DNA of 64,000 nt from G963677445 sp963678275 (GCA_963678275.1 OY782765.1:6510001-6574000), one strand, 5' to 3'. Positions 38,055-47,300 are shown, counted from the stretch's first letter. The notes: generated from the sequence alone by a model not told the origin. Program-made: numbers and translations.

Positions 38055-38642
38055 TTGATTATGGCTTGCCAATTTATTCCATTAGAAGTTAAATTCTGCG
38101 CAAAATGGCAAAATTATTACTAATTGGCAGTAAAAATCGGCATTAGATTCCAGTCTTTTTGCAAAGGACGCAAAAAACCGGAATGACAAGTAATTGGTAA
38201 CACTTGGGGAAAGACAATTCGTAATTCGTCATTCGTAATTCCTCATTGATTATGGCTTGCCAATTTATTCCATTAGAAGTTAAATTCTGCGCAAAATGGC
38301 AAAATTATTACTAAGTGGTAGGAAAAATCGGCATTAGATTCCAGTCTTTTTGCAAAGGACGCAAAAAATCGGAATGACAAGTAATTGGTAACACTTGGGG
38401 AAAGACAATTCGTCATTCGTAATTCCTCATTGTTTCTGGCTTGCCAGTTTATTCCATTAGAAGTTAAATTCTGCGCAAAATGGCAAAATTATTACTAATT
38501 GGTAGGAAAAATCGGCATTAGATTCCAGTCTTTTTGCAAAGGACGCAAAAAACCGGAATGACAAGTAATTGGTAACACTTGGGGAAAGACAATTCGTAAT
38601 TCGTCATTCGTAATTCCTCATTGTTTCTGGCTTGCCAGTTTA
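38055..38642 (+). repeat. Direct tandem triplication of a ~190-bp unit plus partial fourth
   Basis: Units at 38055-38245 (191 bp), 38246-38429 (184 bp) and 38430-38620 (191 bp), then 22 bases of a fourth. They are almost identical; the 7-bp difference is one heptamer of the ATTCGTA array at the unit end. Each unit carries GCTTGCCAATTTATTCCATT, an R1 core (TTAAATTCTGCGCAAAATGG) and a GACGCAAAAAACCGGAATGA stretch. An inverted, more diverged unit is at 47138-47300. No reading frame is supported. Confidence 0.95.
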
Positions 38643-38703
38643 TGATTATGATTATTTGGTTGGAAGCGAGAATAAAAGTTGATTAATAGAAAGGTAAAAT
38701 AAA

Positions 38704-38892
38704 ATGGAACAGTTTTTAGCGTTGGCAGGATTTTTTGTCGTAGCTATTATTATAATGGGCGGCGCGCTTACTTTCGCGAAATATAAAAAAGAAGGTAAGT
38801 CGTCCGGATGCTGCGGCGGAGGCCATTGCTCTGTTGATCACGGGCATCACCATGATCACGGTACGGCTCATACCTGCAGCAATCATAAGTGA
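38704..38892 (+). CDS. Small Cys/His-rich membrane protein, NqrM-like candidate
   Basis: 62 residues. One N-terminal transmembrane helix (about 5-25, ALAGFFVVAIIIMGGALTF), then a short basic stretch and a metal-binding tail rich in Cys and His (SGCCGGGHCSVDHGHHHDHG). Layout and the helix-then-'SCGG'-like Cys cluster resemble NqrM (DUF539), the maturation factor needed for iron delivery to Na+-NQR in Vibrio. It follows nqrF by about 800 bp of tandem repeats and has its own terminator. AGAAAGG precedes the ATG. The assignment rests on architecture and context only; a generic metal-binding peptide is the alternative. Confidence 0.65.
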   Translation: MEQFLALAGFFVVAIIIMGGALTFAKYKKEGKSSGCCGGGHCSVDHGHHHDHGTAHTCSNHK

Positions 38893-38898
38893 AAATTA

Positions 38899-38925
38899 AA
38901 AGGCGCCCTTGGGCGCTTTTTTTTT
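38899..38925 (+). terminator. Intrinsic terminator after the NqrM-like gene
   Basis: GCGCCC-TT-GGGCGC stem (38903-38916) extended by AAAAG/CTTTT, then nine T residues. Confidence 0.85.
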
Positions 38926-39156
38926 ATAGATGAGGCGGCTAAACAGACCGCAAATTATTCTGTAGTTACCAGCCGGGAGATAGTTGTGAAAAAGTTTTAA
39001 AAGGATTGTATTAAGTTCCGGATTATACGGTTTTTGAAAGGGGTAGTTTTTTTTACAGTGCGAAATAACATTTTGTTTAATATATTTAAAACAGTGAATT
39101 TTTACAGGGTTTTTGAAGAACAAAATAATTTATTGTAAAATGTTTCAGGAGCAGGG

Positions 39157-42048
39157 ATGAAAAAAATATTTCTTTTATTATTCATCTATATTTTTTCCCC
39201 ATTTATAATCAATGCCCAGCATGTTCCTTCTTCCGAAAGGGGGGATGGGGTATACCGCAGGGAAACAAAACTTGAAGCGAATGATGTGAGAACATCAATT
39301 CATAATTTCGCGTTTGCCGGAAGAACAAGTGGTGAATATCCTTTCGATGTACAAACTCCCTATGAATGGCCGAAAGGTTCAGGGAAGGTATATTGCGCAA
39401 TCCGGGCAATGTTAATAGGAGCGGAAGTTGTTGACATAAATGGAGCCACAATTCAGATAGTCGATGTGCCGACTTATCGAACGGCTCCTTCAGGTTATAG
39501 CTGGTCGCTGGAGCCTGTGCCGGGATATTTGAATTTATCAGGTGATTTAATAGCTAAAAGTACAATCCCCTCAAGCTGGCCGGAATTCTGGCCTGACAGG
39601 ATGAATGACCCGACAGACCCGGGCTGGCCCGGAAGCTGGGATGGTTATTTTGGGAAAAATGTTTTTATCGAAGGAGAGGAACTTTATTACCATTGCACTG
39701 ATGATAATTACGACCGTCATGATTATTTCCCCGATTCAACAGATTTAACAAGAAGAGGACTTGGCCTTATTATCGGTGTGCGATCATTCGCTTTTGATGA
39801 ACCTCTATTAAGTGATGTGATTTTTCAGAGTTATTCAATAAAAAATGACGGGACAAAAAAACTCGAAAAACTTTCGGCATCTTTATGGAATTGTGATTTT
39901 GTAGGCGGCAATGGGGATTCGCAGGATGATTTGAGCAGGTACAGCATCGAACACAATTTAGTCTGGTCACATGATCGTGATCATATCGCTCCCGATTTTG
40001 GCTCAGATCCGGTGGGCGCTTATGGCAATGCTTTCCTGATAACCCCTGAAAATATTGATGGAAGCGGTCAGTTGTCTATCTCAAATGCCCAGTATGAACC
40101 AGCCGGATCATGGTCATTTAGTACAGTCAGCGATGAAATTATTTGGTCGAGGTTGCTGGAACCGGGATCTTTTTATGATCCAAATTCTGTCGAACCGGGA
40201 GAATATGATAGTTTTGTTTCATTCGGATATTTTTCACTGGAACCGGGTGAATCCACCGAGATATTGTTCTCCACAATTTTTGTAAACGGACCCTTTGATG
40301 ATCCTGACGCGGAATACAGGTACAGCGAGTTGTTGCGGAAAAGAGAATATATTAAAAAGATAGCGGACGCTGGTTTTAATTTTGACTCGTTTGAAACAGA
40401 AATAACATCTCCTTCCGGAGGAGACATCCTCAGTGGAACCATAGAAATTACCTGGTCAACCGAAGCTTCAACCGGACAGGCTTCGACATATCTGTTTTAT
40501 AGCCCCGATAATGGAGTTACATGGCAGCCCGCCGGAAAGGATACTTTAAACAGCGGTAGCTTTCTATGGGATACTTCCATATTGGAAGATGGAGTTTTAT
40601 ATAAGCTGAGGATTATGACAATCTCCGATGATGGTCTGAATATAACTGAATCTGAAGAAGTGTTCACAATCAATAACCCGGGAAACGGAAAACCGGGAAT
40701 ATACATTACTGATCCACATCCCGGTGAGATGGTGGAGGATATGTATAATGTTAAATGGATCGGCGGCGATCCTGATGGCGATAACTGTAAAATTAATCTC
40801 TATCGCGTCAACATTTCTGATGATCAATGGATATTGTTCGCGGAAAATATACAGAATACAGGAGTTTACAATTTCGATACGGGAGAATTGCCTAACTCCA
40901 CATCACAAATTCTCAAAGGTGAAATAATCGCGGGACAGGATACTACGAGTTTTGAAACCGGAACTTTTGAGATTTTTAATGAGAGAATTATATATCCCGA
41001 TACAACCCTCCAGGTAAACAGAGAAATGAGAGGAACCGGGGAGATCGAAATCCATATAGCGGAAGAAAACAATCTTATCGATCATGATTATTTTTTAACC
41101 TTCGAAAATGTTTATAATGAGGATTCATTAATTTATTCGGTATATGATGTCACAGATGGAAATCCCCTGTTACAAAGTATTCTGGTTAAGGACAGCACAA
41201 CGGAAGGTCCCCCTTTTGATGGGCTGAGGATGCTTGTGAAAAATCATACAACAGAATTAATTGAAAATGGAACAGGATGGAATATTACAGCCGGTTTCGA
41301 TACTTCAACCATAAGAGAACTGGTTTTTGAACCTGTCGCGTACCAGGCTCCTGTTCTTGAATTTAAAAGAAGTAAACCTTCAGATTATCTCATTGAATTT
41401 GATGCAGTAGGAGTTGACACATCTGTTTCAGGGGTGATTCAGGGGCATACGTTTCCGGCAGCGCCTGTTAATTTCTCAGTGAAAAATATTACTGAAAACA
41501 AGTTTATCGACTTTATTTTTGTTGAACTGGATACAATCGGCGGAAATCCCGGAATGTTAACAAACGCAGGCGCTATAAAGGACAGAATAATATTCATAGA
41601 AGAGGGACCAGACGGAGCTGTTGAAGAAACTTACTGGGCCTACCTTAACAGTGATGATGGTCGTTTCCCCGATGTTGGGGATGACTTCACAGTAAGAACC
41701 AGGAAAACTTTTTCAAAAGGGGATACTCTCTGGTTCTCAATGTCAAATGTAACCTACATTGAAAAAGATTTATCCGGCGCGCCGGAAGAGTATTTTCTGG
41801 AGCAGAATTATCCGAATCCCTTTAATCCCGAGACTACCATCAGATTTGGCATTACTCACAACTCCAAAGTGAAACTCGCGGTTTTTGATATCCTGGGCCG
41901 TAAAGTGACAACCTTGGTTAATGAGGAGCTATCAGCCGGAAATTACAATGTGATATTTGACGCTAAAAAGTTTGCCAGCGGTGTTTATATATATAAACTT
42001 GAAACTCCCGGATTTTCATCAAGCAGGAAGATGATTTTACTCAAATAG
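39157..42048 (+). CDS. Secreted protein with type A T9SS sorting domain
   Basis: 963 residues with a signal peptide (MKKIFLLLFIYIFSPFIINA|Q). The N-terminal ~400 residues are unassigned. An Ig/fibronectin-like stretch follows (GGDILSGTIEITWSTEAS, NPGNGKPGIYITDPHPG). The C-terminal ~85 residues are a type A sorting domain: LEQNYPNPFNPETTIRFGI, VFDILGRKVTTLVNEEL, SGVYIYKLETPG. It should cross the inner membrane by Sec and the outer membrane by the type IX system, with the tail removed at the surface. The function of the body is not recognised. Confidence 0.85.
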   Translation: MKKIFLLLFIYIFSPFIINAQHVPSSERGDGVYRRETKLEANDVRTSIHNFAFAGRTSGEYPFDVQTPYEWPKGSGKVYCAIRAMLIGAEVVDINGATIQIVDVPTYRTAPSGYSWSLEPVPGYLNLSGDLIAKSTIPSSWPEFWPDRMNDPTDPGWPGSWDGYFGKNVFIEGEELYYHCTDDNYDRHDYFPDSTDLTRRGLGLIIGVRSFAFDEPLLSDVIFQSYSIKNDGTKKLEKLSASLWNCDFVGGNGDSQDDLSRYSIEHNLVWSHDRDHIAPDFGSDPVGAYGNAFLITPENIDGSGQLSISNAQYEPAGSWSFSTVSDEIIWSRLLEPGSFYDPNSVEPGEYDSFVSFGYFSLEPGESTEILFSTIFVNGPFDDPDAEYRYSELLRKREYIKKIADAGFNFDSFETEITSPSGGDILSGTIEITWSTEASTGQASTYLFYSPDNGVTWQPAGKDTLNSGSFLWDTSILEDGVLYKLRIMTISDDGLNITESEEVFTINNPGNGKPGIYITDPHPGEMVEDMYNVKWIGGDPDGDNCKINLYRVNISDDQWILFAENIQNTGVYNFDTGELPNSTSQILKGEIIAGQDTTSFETGTFEIFNERIIYPDTTLQVNREMRGTGEIEIHIAEENNLIDHDYFLTFENVYNEDSLIYSVYDVTDGNPLLQSILVKDSTTEGPPFDGLRMLVKNHTTELIENGTGWNITAGFDTSTIRELVFEPVAYQAPVLEFKRSKPSDYLIEFDAVGVDTSVSGVIQGHTFPAAPVNFSVKNITENKFIDFIFVELDTIGGNPGMLTNAGAIKDRIIFIEEGPDGAVEETYWAYLNSDDGRFPDVGDDFTVRTRKTFSKGDTLWFSMSNVTYIEKDLSGAPEEYFLEQNYPNPFNPETTIRFGITHNSKVKLAVFDILGRKVTTLVNEELSAGNYNVIFDAKKFASGVYIYKLETPGFSSSRKMILLK

Positions 42049-42544
42049 CAAAAGTGATAAAATTTTAATCACAAACTGACAATGCCAGATGAAAACATGC
42101 CGTCAAACGGAAAGCACAAGTCTTTTTCTCCGCGGGCTTTGTGTTTTCTTTTCCGTTGCGCACTTTGCGTGGAATTCAAACCCGTGATAATTAAATAAGG
42201 ATAATAAGGTTTAGTTTTGCCGGGTGGTTTACAATGCTATTAAGGAGCCCCAATTTTGAAAAACGCCAAATTTCAAATTTTACAGCAACAATATAGCAGG
42301 GGTGATAACTTAACTAAAATAATTCAATGTTTCGAGATCGGAATCCCCTCCCCTTAAGATTATAAGGGGAGCTCGGGAGGGGTTTGGTCTACCTTGAGAT
42401 GTCTATAATCCGGAGAGAAGTCAAAATATTCGTAAAAAAAATGACTGGCTTTTTCTCTCAAATATATTCTTATGCCTGGAAGGTAAAAAATAAGGTTTTT
42501 AAGCTTTTGTCGAATATTGTGATTTTGGTACGCCGGGTAGAGAT
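42049..42544. other. Intergenic region before the group II intron
   Basis: No gene. GTGATAAAATTTTAATCAC just after the T9SS gene is a possible terminator (42055-42073). From 42195 to about 42510 the DNA is an inverted, diverged copy of 58500-58815. Confidence 0.7.
42195..42510 (-). repeat. Dispersed repeat R4, copy 1 (inverted relative to 58.5 kb)
   Basis: About 315 bp related to 58500-58815 on the other strand. Shared blocks include AAAATGACTGGCTTTTTCTC, GGTTTGGTCTACCTTGAGAT and ATTAAGGAGCCCCAATTTTG. A short relative without the centre is at about 4394-4440. Confidence 0.85.
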
Positions 42545-43018
42545 GTGTATACCCAGAGGATGAAAGAGCCTCATGGCACAATTTGCCGTTCATGTCAAAG
42601 CAGACCCGGGGTCTGAGGCGGTGACAAATCAGATTGGGTACCGGGAATGCGCCCTAAGTGAGCCGTAACGCAAGTGAATCCTAAGTAAGCTTCGTTACAC
42701 TATAGCATGGCAGTGGTCAAGCTCTCAAAAATGACGAAACCTGTTACCATAGCAGAAGAAACGGCAGAGCGCATGCTATGGACATGCCCGGAGTAAAGGG
42801 ATCGGCGCGCGGGGAAGGGATACACATGAAACCGGGAGACCTTTGCCGAACGGGTTGGTGACCCAAAGGAAAAGATATAAGCGAAAGCGAAGTTCTTCTC
42901 TGTCGGTAAAGGAGTCGGAGATGCCCATAAGAGTGATGATCGGTAAGACAACATAACTTACCAGGAGCAAAGGAGCATTAATTCAGGTAACGATTTCAAA
43001 GAAAGGAGTATCTTCAAA

Positions 43019-43240
43019 TTGACGAACAAAAGTAGTCTTAGAAAGAAGCCAAAGCGCAAAGAAATGAGTGACAAGGAGCGAATACGAGACTTTCAGCGAA
43101 AACTATATCGAAAAGCCAAACAGGAAAAGAGTCAGCGGAAAAGTAAACTCTGCAACCAGGGAGCCTTTGATAAACTGGTCAAAAAGTACGGAATGACCGA
43201 TCCATCAAAATACCAACCAATGACGACTGTGAAAGCTTGA
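43019..43240 (+). pseudogene. Remnant of group II intron reverse transcriptase/maturase
   Basis: 73 codons from a TTG with AAGGAG 11 nt upstream. The N-terminal ~40 residues (MSDKERIRDFQRKLYRKAKQ) match the beginning of group II intron-encoded proteins as I know them. The rest (CNQGAFDKLVKKYGMTDPSK and the end) looks like the extreme C-terminus of such a protein. The reverse transcriptase palm, including YADD, is missing, which points to an in-frame internal deletion of roughly 350-450 codons. It sits in domain IV of the intron, where the ORF belongs. Confidence 0.65.
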
Positions 43241-43256
43241 GAAGAAGCCTGTCTGT

Positions 43257-43289
43257 AAGCCGTGTGCGGGAAAATCGCAAGCACGGTTT
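43257..43289 (+). ncRNA. Group II intron domain V
   Basis: Catalytic hairpin with AAGCCGTG/CACGGTTT lower stem, AG bulge on the 3' side, TGCG/CGCA upper stem and a 7-nt apical loop. It matches the domain V layout including the AGC catalytic triad. Confidence 0.85.
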
Positions 43290-43580
43290 GACGAGGGGGG
43301 ATGAGGCGATCTGAGAAGATATACGCATATTTAGGCACATACGGAGAAATCCTGAAACTGACTAAAGCGGAATCTGAACCTTTGATCCTCATCCTCTACT
43401 CTACTGGCCTGTTTTTTTCAAGATTTTTACTCTTGAAGTTAGTTTATTTTTTATATTAATAATTACAATTATACCATTTTGTGTGAAATTTAACTGATAA
43501 CGGACTAATTATATTCTTAATCGGACCCGTCGAATAAATTAGATTAAGATATTGATTATTATTTCATCGGAGGCAGTAAA

Positions 43581-45656
43581 ATGAAATCGCTATTATATAT
43601 AGTAATCTGTTTCATCAGTTTGAATGCTACAGATGCACAGATGTTATCGTGGAAACGAATTCTTGAAACACAATGGGGCATTAACTCCTATGCAATATCC
43701 CCAACGAACCATCATATATATGTTTCTTGCTGTAATAACGAATTATTTAGATCACAGGATTTAGGGGAATCATACGACACATTAACTATTCCTGCATCTT
43801 CCTTCGAAAACCTTGCTGTAACATATGATGGGACCATAATCGGTAGTATATTTTCAGGCGGTCTGGCTATAAGTTCAGATGGTGGTGAACAATGGGTCAA
43901 TAAGTTTGATTTCAGTAAAATAAGAAATTTTTTTATTGACGGCAACACTGTTTGGGGCTCATATAGAGATATTAACGAGATCGTATTCAGTACAAACCAG
44001 GGCATTGACTGGATTACTAAATCCAGCCCTTATATGTACAGCCCCAATATATTAGCCGCGAAAGATTCATTTGTTTTTGTTGGGAGTTATAATGAAGAAT
44101 ATTTCAGATCAACTGATATGGGAGAAACATGGCATTCATTGGAAATAAGCGGTGATGGAATCATTTTAATCGACAGCATGAAAACAATCTGGCTCGAATC
44201 AGATTTTCACCTTCATTATTCCACCGATATGGGGTTGTCATGGAAACAGGGTGCGGCTATTGAGTATCCGTCTAATCTGATGTTCGATAAATATAATAAT
44301 CTATATCACTGGGGAAACTTTAATAATATTTTAACCAGATCAACCGATTTCGGAACTACCTGGGATTCAATTTATGCTTTCTTTCCCAAATCGGTAACCG
44401 TTGTGGATAGTTTGATATTTATAAACAAATCAAATGAACTTTATTACCATTCAAACGACCTGCAATTTATACCTGGCAGAGACTTATGTCCAATGGCTGT
44501 TGGAAATAAATACCAATATTTTTACCGGTCATCGAGTCTTGAATATAATATATACGACCTGAAAATATTGGAAATCGTTAAAGACTCTCTTATCGATGGT
44601 AAAAGATATTTTATGTATGATGATGATCCGGCGTTATTTCGTTATGATACATTGGAAAACATTCTTTACAAACGGGATCATCAAAATATCGATTTTATTT
44701 TGTCCGATTTCAGTCTTATTCCCGGAAGCATGTTTATGCAATATGGAACATCTTACGTAACCGCTCTGGCCGATTCAATGATATTTTTCGACAAAATGAG
44801 AAAATCGGGTGGCTGGAAAAATATTTATACTGGTGGCTCAAGTTACAATTATTACCTTGATGGATTAGGCTATTCCTGTATGGAAAGTTACTATTCCGGG
44901 ATGGGACCGGATAGCCATTCTTACGAAAGGTTAATTAACGCAATTATTCAGGATGAAAACGGAAACTTCGTATTTTATACTAATGGTTACAAACCGGTAA
45001 TTGTTTTTGATGCGTGGACAGTAATTGATACCGCTGGTCAGAAAAGCTTTTCCCTGTTTGTAGATCATGAATATAGCGGAATCAGTTTTCATATCGGCTC
45101 CTATTATGAGGGAGCGCTTTATACAGATAGTGTATGGATAGAACTCTTTTATAAATCTGATTCGGTGACAACAGCAACTGAAATATACCAGGGAGAACGT
45201 GTCCCTGTATCTCTGACATATGATTTTATAATACCTGTTGATACTACATTGTTATCCGCAGGCTACAAAATGAATTACAGAATAGGCGCAAGGGATATTT
45301 CTTTTGTCCCGCAGATTTCCTATTCGCCATCCAATGGTTATCATGAAGCAGGTTATAGTCCGATTGTAAACATAGCAAGTGGAGAAAAAAAATATTCATA
45401 TTCTCTCCAACAGAACTACCCTAATCCATTTAATCCTTCCACAAGAATAAGTTTCACAATACCTGAAAGGACATTTGTGAAACTCAGCGTCTTCAACATT
45501 CTTGGCCAACAGATTACAGTTCTGATCAATGAGGAACTTGCCGAGGGAGAATACTCCAGGGATTTTAACGCCGCGGGACTTGGCAGCGGGATATATATAT
45601 GCAAATTGGAAACCGGCGGATTTTCAGAAGTAAGGAAAATGTTGTATCTTAAATAA
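43581..45656 (+). CDS. Secreted beta-propeller-like protein with type A T9SS sorting domain
   Basis: 691 residues with a signal peptide (MKSLLYIVICFISLNATDA|Q). The N-terminal half has repeated sialidase/BNR-like units: FRSQDLGESYDTL, ISSDGGEQWVNKF, FSTNQGIDWITKS, FRSTDMGETWHSL, HYSTDMGLSWKQG, TRSTDFGTTWDSI, indicating a beta-propeller. The C-terminus has the sorting domain (LQQNYPNPFNPSTRISF, VFNILGQQITVLINEEL, SGIYICKLETGG). Predicted surface-exposed via T9SS. Catalysis is not implied; such propellers are often binding or structural. The start lies 12 nt after a CGGAGG ribosome site. Confidence 0.85.
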   Translation: MKSLLYIVICFISLNATDAQMLSWKRILETQWGINSYAISPTNHHIYVSCCNNELFRSQDLGESYDTLTIPASSFENLAVTYDGTIIGSIFSGGLAISSDGGEQWVNKFDFSKIRNFFIDGNTVWGSYRDINEIVFSTNQGIDWITKSSPYMYSPNILAAKDSFVFVGSYNEEYFRSTDMGETWHSLEISGDGIILIDSMKTIWLESDFHLHYSTDMGLSWKQGAAIEYPSNLMFDKYNNLYHWGNFNNILTRSTDFGTTWDSIYAFFPKSVTVVDSLIFINKSNELYYHSNDLQFIPGRDLCPMAVGNKYQYFYRSSSLEYNIYDLKILEIVKDSLIDGKRYFMYDDDPALFRYDTLENILYKRDHQNIDFILSDFSLIPGSMFMQYGTSYVTALADSMIFFDKMRKSGGWKNIYTGGSSYNYYLDGLGYSCMESYYSGMGPDSHSYERLINAIIQDENGNFVFYTNGYKPVIVFDAWTVIDTAGQKSFSLFVDHEYSGISFHIGSYYEGALYTDSVWIELFYKSDSVTTATEIYQGERVPVSLTYDFIIPVDTTLLSAGYKMNYRIGARDISFVPQISYSPSNGYHEAGYSPIVNIASGEKKYSYSLQQNYPNPFNPSTRISFTIPERTFVKLSVFNILGQQITVLINEELAEGEYSRDFNAAGLGSGIYICKLETGGFSEVRKMLYLK

Positions 45657-45668
45657 TTTCCCCATTTT

Positions 45669-45703
45669 ACCATACCTCTAATGAAGGGGTATGGTTATTT
45701 TAT
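45669..45703. terminator. Shared bidirectional terminator
   Basis: ACCATACC pairs with GGTATGGT, followed by TATTTTATT on the plus strand and TAAAAT on the minus strand. It separates two convergent genes and overlaps the stop of the transpeptidase-like gene. Confidence 0.7.
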
Positions 45704-46969
45704 TGATTCCACCTTCCTTAAAATCGGTATTATCTCCTCAGCCGAAACAGGTTTATTTTTATCATCAATTTCGATAATAACGAGGAAACCTTTTTCTTTA
45801 TTTGTGGAGAAGAAAGCGTTCATAAGTTTTACCTGGTCGCTTTCTATTAGTCTGCCTGTATTTTCGTCCCATATCTCTTTCGCCGAAAGGCAGCCCTTAG
45901 TGGGGGTCCAGGGGTAATAGGGGAGATCCTTATAGAAACTGAGGTCGTCACATGTGCCGTGGGCGACTATCAATCCCCGGCCAATTTTGCCTTCATAAAA
46001 AGCGTTATAAACCAGTTCGTAATTTTTCCAGCTTTCGGGGAGAAGTTCGCGGTAATCTTCAATATCCCAGCGGTTATGTTTATTTTGCTTATGATAAAAT
46101 ATTTGGGGCTTCACTTCATGTGGTATTCTGGTGAGGACAATCGGAGTAGGCCCTATTGATTCGGTCGGGGTATTATACCAGCCGACAATGGAAAATATTC
46201 CCTGCGGAGTGTTTCCCCCTTTCAGGTAGGAAGGCAGATTTGCCGCCGCCACAGCCATGTGTGGAACGGTAAAATATGCGCCATCCTCATTCCGCACAAA
46301 TTTACCGTCGGGACCTTTGATCACACATAAGCCCTGTTTGGTTCTGTCCTTTCTCACGAGGGTGTAAATAATGGTTTTTCCTTTCTGGAAATTATGTGAA
46401 AGAATATCATCGAGCGGAGGAGTGGCGAATTTTCCTGAAATCCTCGTTTTAAGGTCATTGCGGAACTGGCGGTAGGTCCAGTCGCCTGAAGAGGAGGAGA
46501 ATTTTTCTTCCAGGGTTTTTAAAAACTGGGCAGGTTTATAACTTGTATCGGCGTTGAGCAGGTAATTGGCAGAGTAAGCAAATATCCTGAGACTGGAGGT
46601 TGATTCTGAAATTTCTGCTGCCATTTTAATATAATCCCGCGGGTAGAGAGTATAAGCGGTTTCCAGAAGTGTTCTTTTAAGTTTGTAACCGAATGTGTAG
46701 AAGTTATCAAATCCGTAATCAAGCGCTTTTTTTATGGTGTCATTTTTAACAAATAGCAGGTTCAATTCTTCGAAAAGGTCGTTCCATTTTTTCTGATCGA
46801 TATTTCCGGAGGGATCTAAAAATGTGGACTCAATTTTTTCTTCGAGGTTTTTCCTGAATTTTATTTTATTCTTTTTGAGCACATAGGTTGAGTGAAGTTT
46901 TTTTATATCAACATGATTTGTCTGGAAGAGAAAAAAGAGAGAAAATAAAATCAAAAAAAATCTAAACAT
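45695..46969 (-). CDS. L,D-transpeptidase-like exported protein
   Basis: 424 residues with a short N-terminal hydrophobic segment (FRFFLILFSLFFLFQ). The first ~200 residues are helical and unassigned. The C-terminal part resembles a YkuD-type catalytic core: LVRKDRTKQGLCVIKG, GNTPQGIFSIVG, and especially GLIVAHGTCDDLSFY followed by TPTKGCLSAKEIW, which places a His and a nucleophile Cys as in HG...(S/T)xGC enzymes. If correct it acts in the periplasm on peptidoglycan or a related substrate. The usual Arg after the Cys motif is not obvious (GCLSAKE), so activity is uncertain. Confidence 0.55.
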   Translation of the reverse strand: MFRFFLILFSLFFLFQTNHVDIKKLHSTYVLKKNKIKFRKNLEEKIESTFLDPSGNIDQKKWNDLFEELNLLFVKNDTIKKALDYGFDNFYTFGYKLKRTLLETAYTLYPRDYIKMAAEISESTSSLRIFAYSANYLLNADTSYKPAQFLKTLEEKFSSSSGDWTYRQFRNDLKTRISGKFATPPLDDILSHNFQKGKTIIYTLVRKDRTKQGLCVIKGPDGKFVRNEDGAYFTVPHMAVAAANLPSYLKGGNTPQGIFSIVGWYNTPTESIGPTPIVLTRIPHEVKPQIFYHKQNKHNRWDIEDYRELLPESWKNYELVYNAFYEGKIGRGLIVAHGTCDDLSFYKDLPYYPWTPTKGCLSAKEIWDENTGRLIESDQVKLMNAFFSTNKEKGFLVIIEIDDKNKPVSAEEIIPILRKVESIK

Positions 46970-47137
46970 ACGTTCTCCGGAAGTTGGGAAAATTTTAAAA
47001 TTAACGGAGTGAAATATAATGTTTTGTTGGACAAGATTCGTAATATGTCCGGCGAAAGTTAGGTTATTTTGTTGAACGGATAGAACAGATGTGAGGGATT
47101 TGTATAGAAATTGTTATAATCTAAATCATCGACTGGC

Positions 47138-47300
47138 GGAGCCGGAAACAATGAGGAATTACGAATTACGAATTACGAATTACGAATTGGTTTTCCCCAA
47201 GTATTACCAATTAATTGTCATTCCGGTTTTTTGCGTCCTTTGCGAAAAGACCATCCAAAGGCGGGCAGGCCGGAAACTAATGCCAGATTTTACTGGCAAC
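47138..47300 (-). repeat. Inverted diverged unit of the 38-kb tandem repeat
   Basis: Read on the minus strand it follows the order of the 38.05-38.62 kb units: ATTCGTAATTCGTAATTCCT, CATTGTTTCCGGC at the opposite end, and TTTTCGCAAAGGACGCAAAA in the middle. Part of the R1 core is missing. Confidence 0.75.

Larger units (their letters stand above)
42545..43404 (+). mobile_element. Group II intron with deleted reverse-transcriptase ORF
   Basis: Intron-type 5' region begins near GTGTATACCC (42545) and continues with domain I-like sequence (CGGGAATGCGCCCTAAGTGA, GTAACGCAAGTGAATCC). Domain V is clear at 43257-43289: AGCCGTG stem with the AGC triad, GGAAAAT loop, 2-nt bulge, CACGGTTT. A domain VI-like stem pairs GGATGAGG (about 43300-43307) with CCTCATCC (about 43387-43394) and is unusually long. 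The 3' end is read as ...TCTACTCTAC at about 43404. Boundaries are estimates. Only a 73-codon remnant of the intron protein remains, so splicing or mobility would need help in trans. Confidence 0.75.

Noticed and set aside
38055..38642. CRISPR array
   Set aside because: The units are ~190 bp and almost fully identical with no unique spacers and no cas genes nearby.
42360..42593. 77-codon minus-strand frame
   Set aside because: Lies in repeat R4 and the intron start; no independent support.
45681..45917. 78-codon plus-strand frame
   Set aside because: Antisense to the end of the transpeptidase-like gene and overlapping a terminator.
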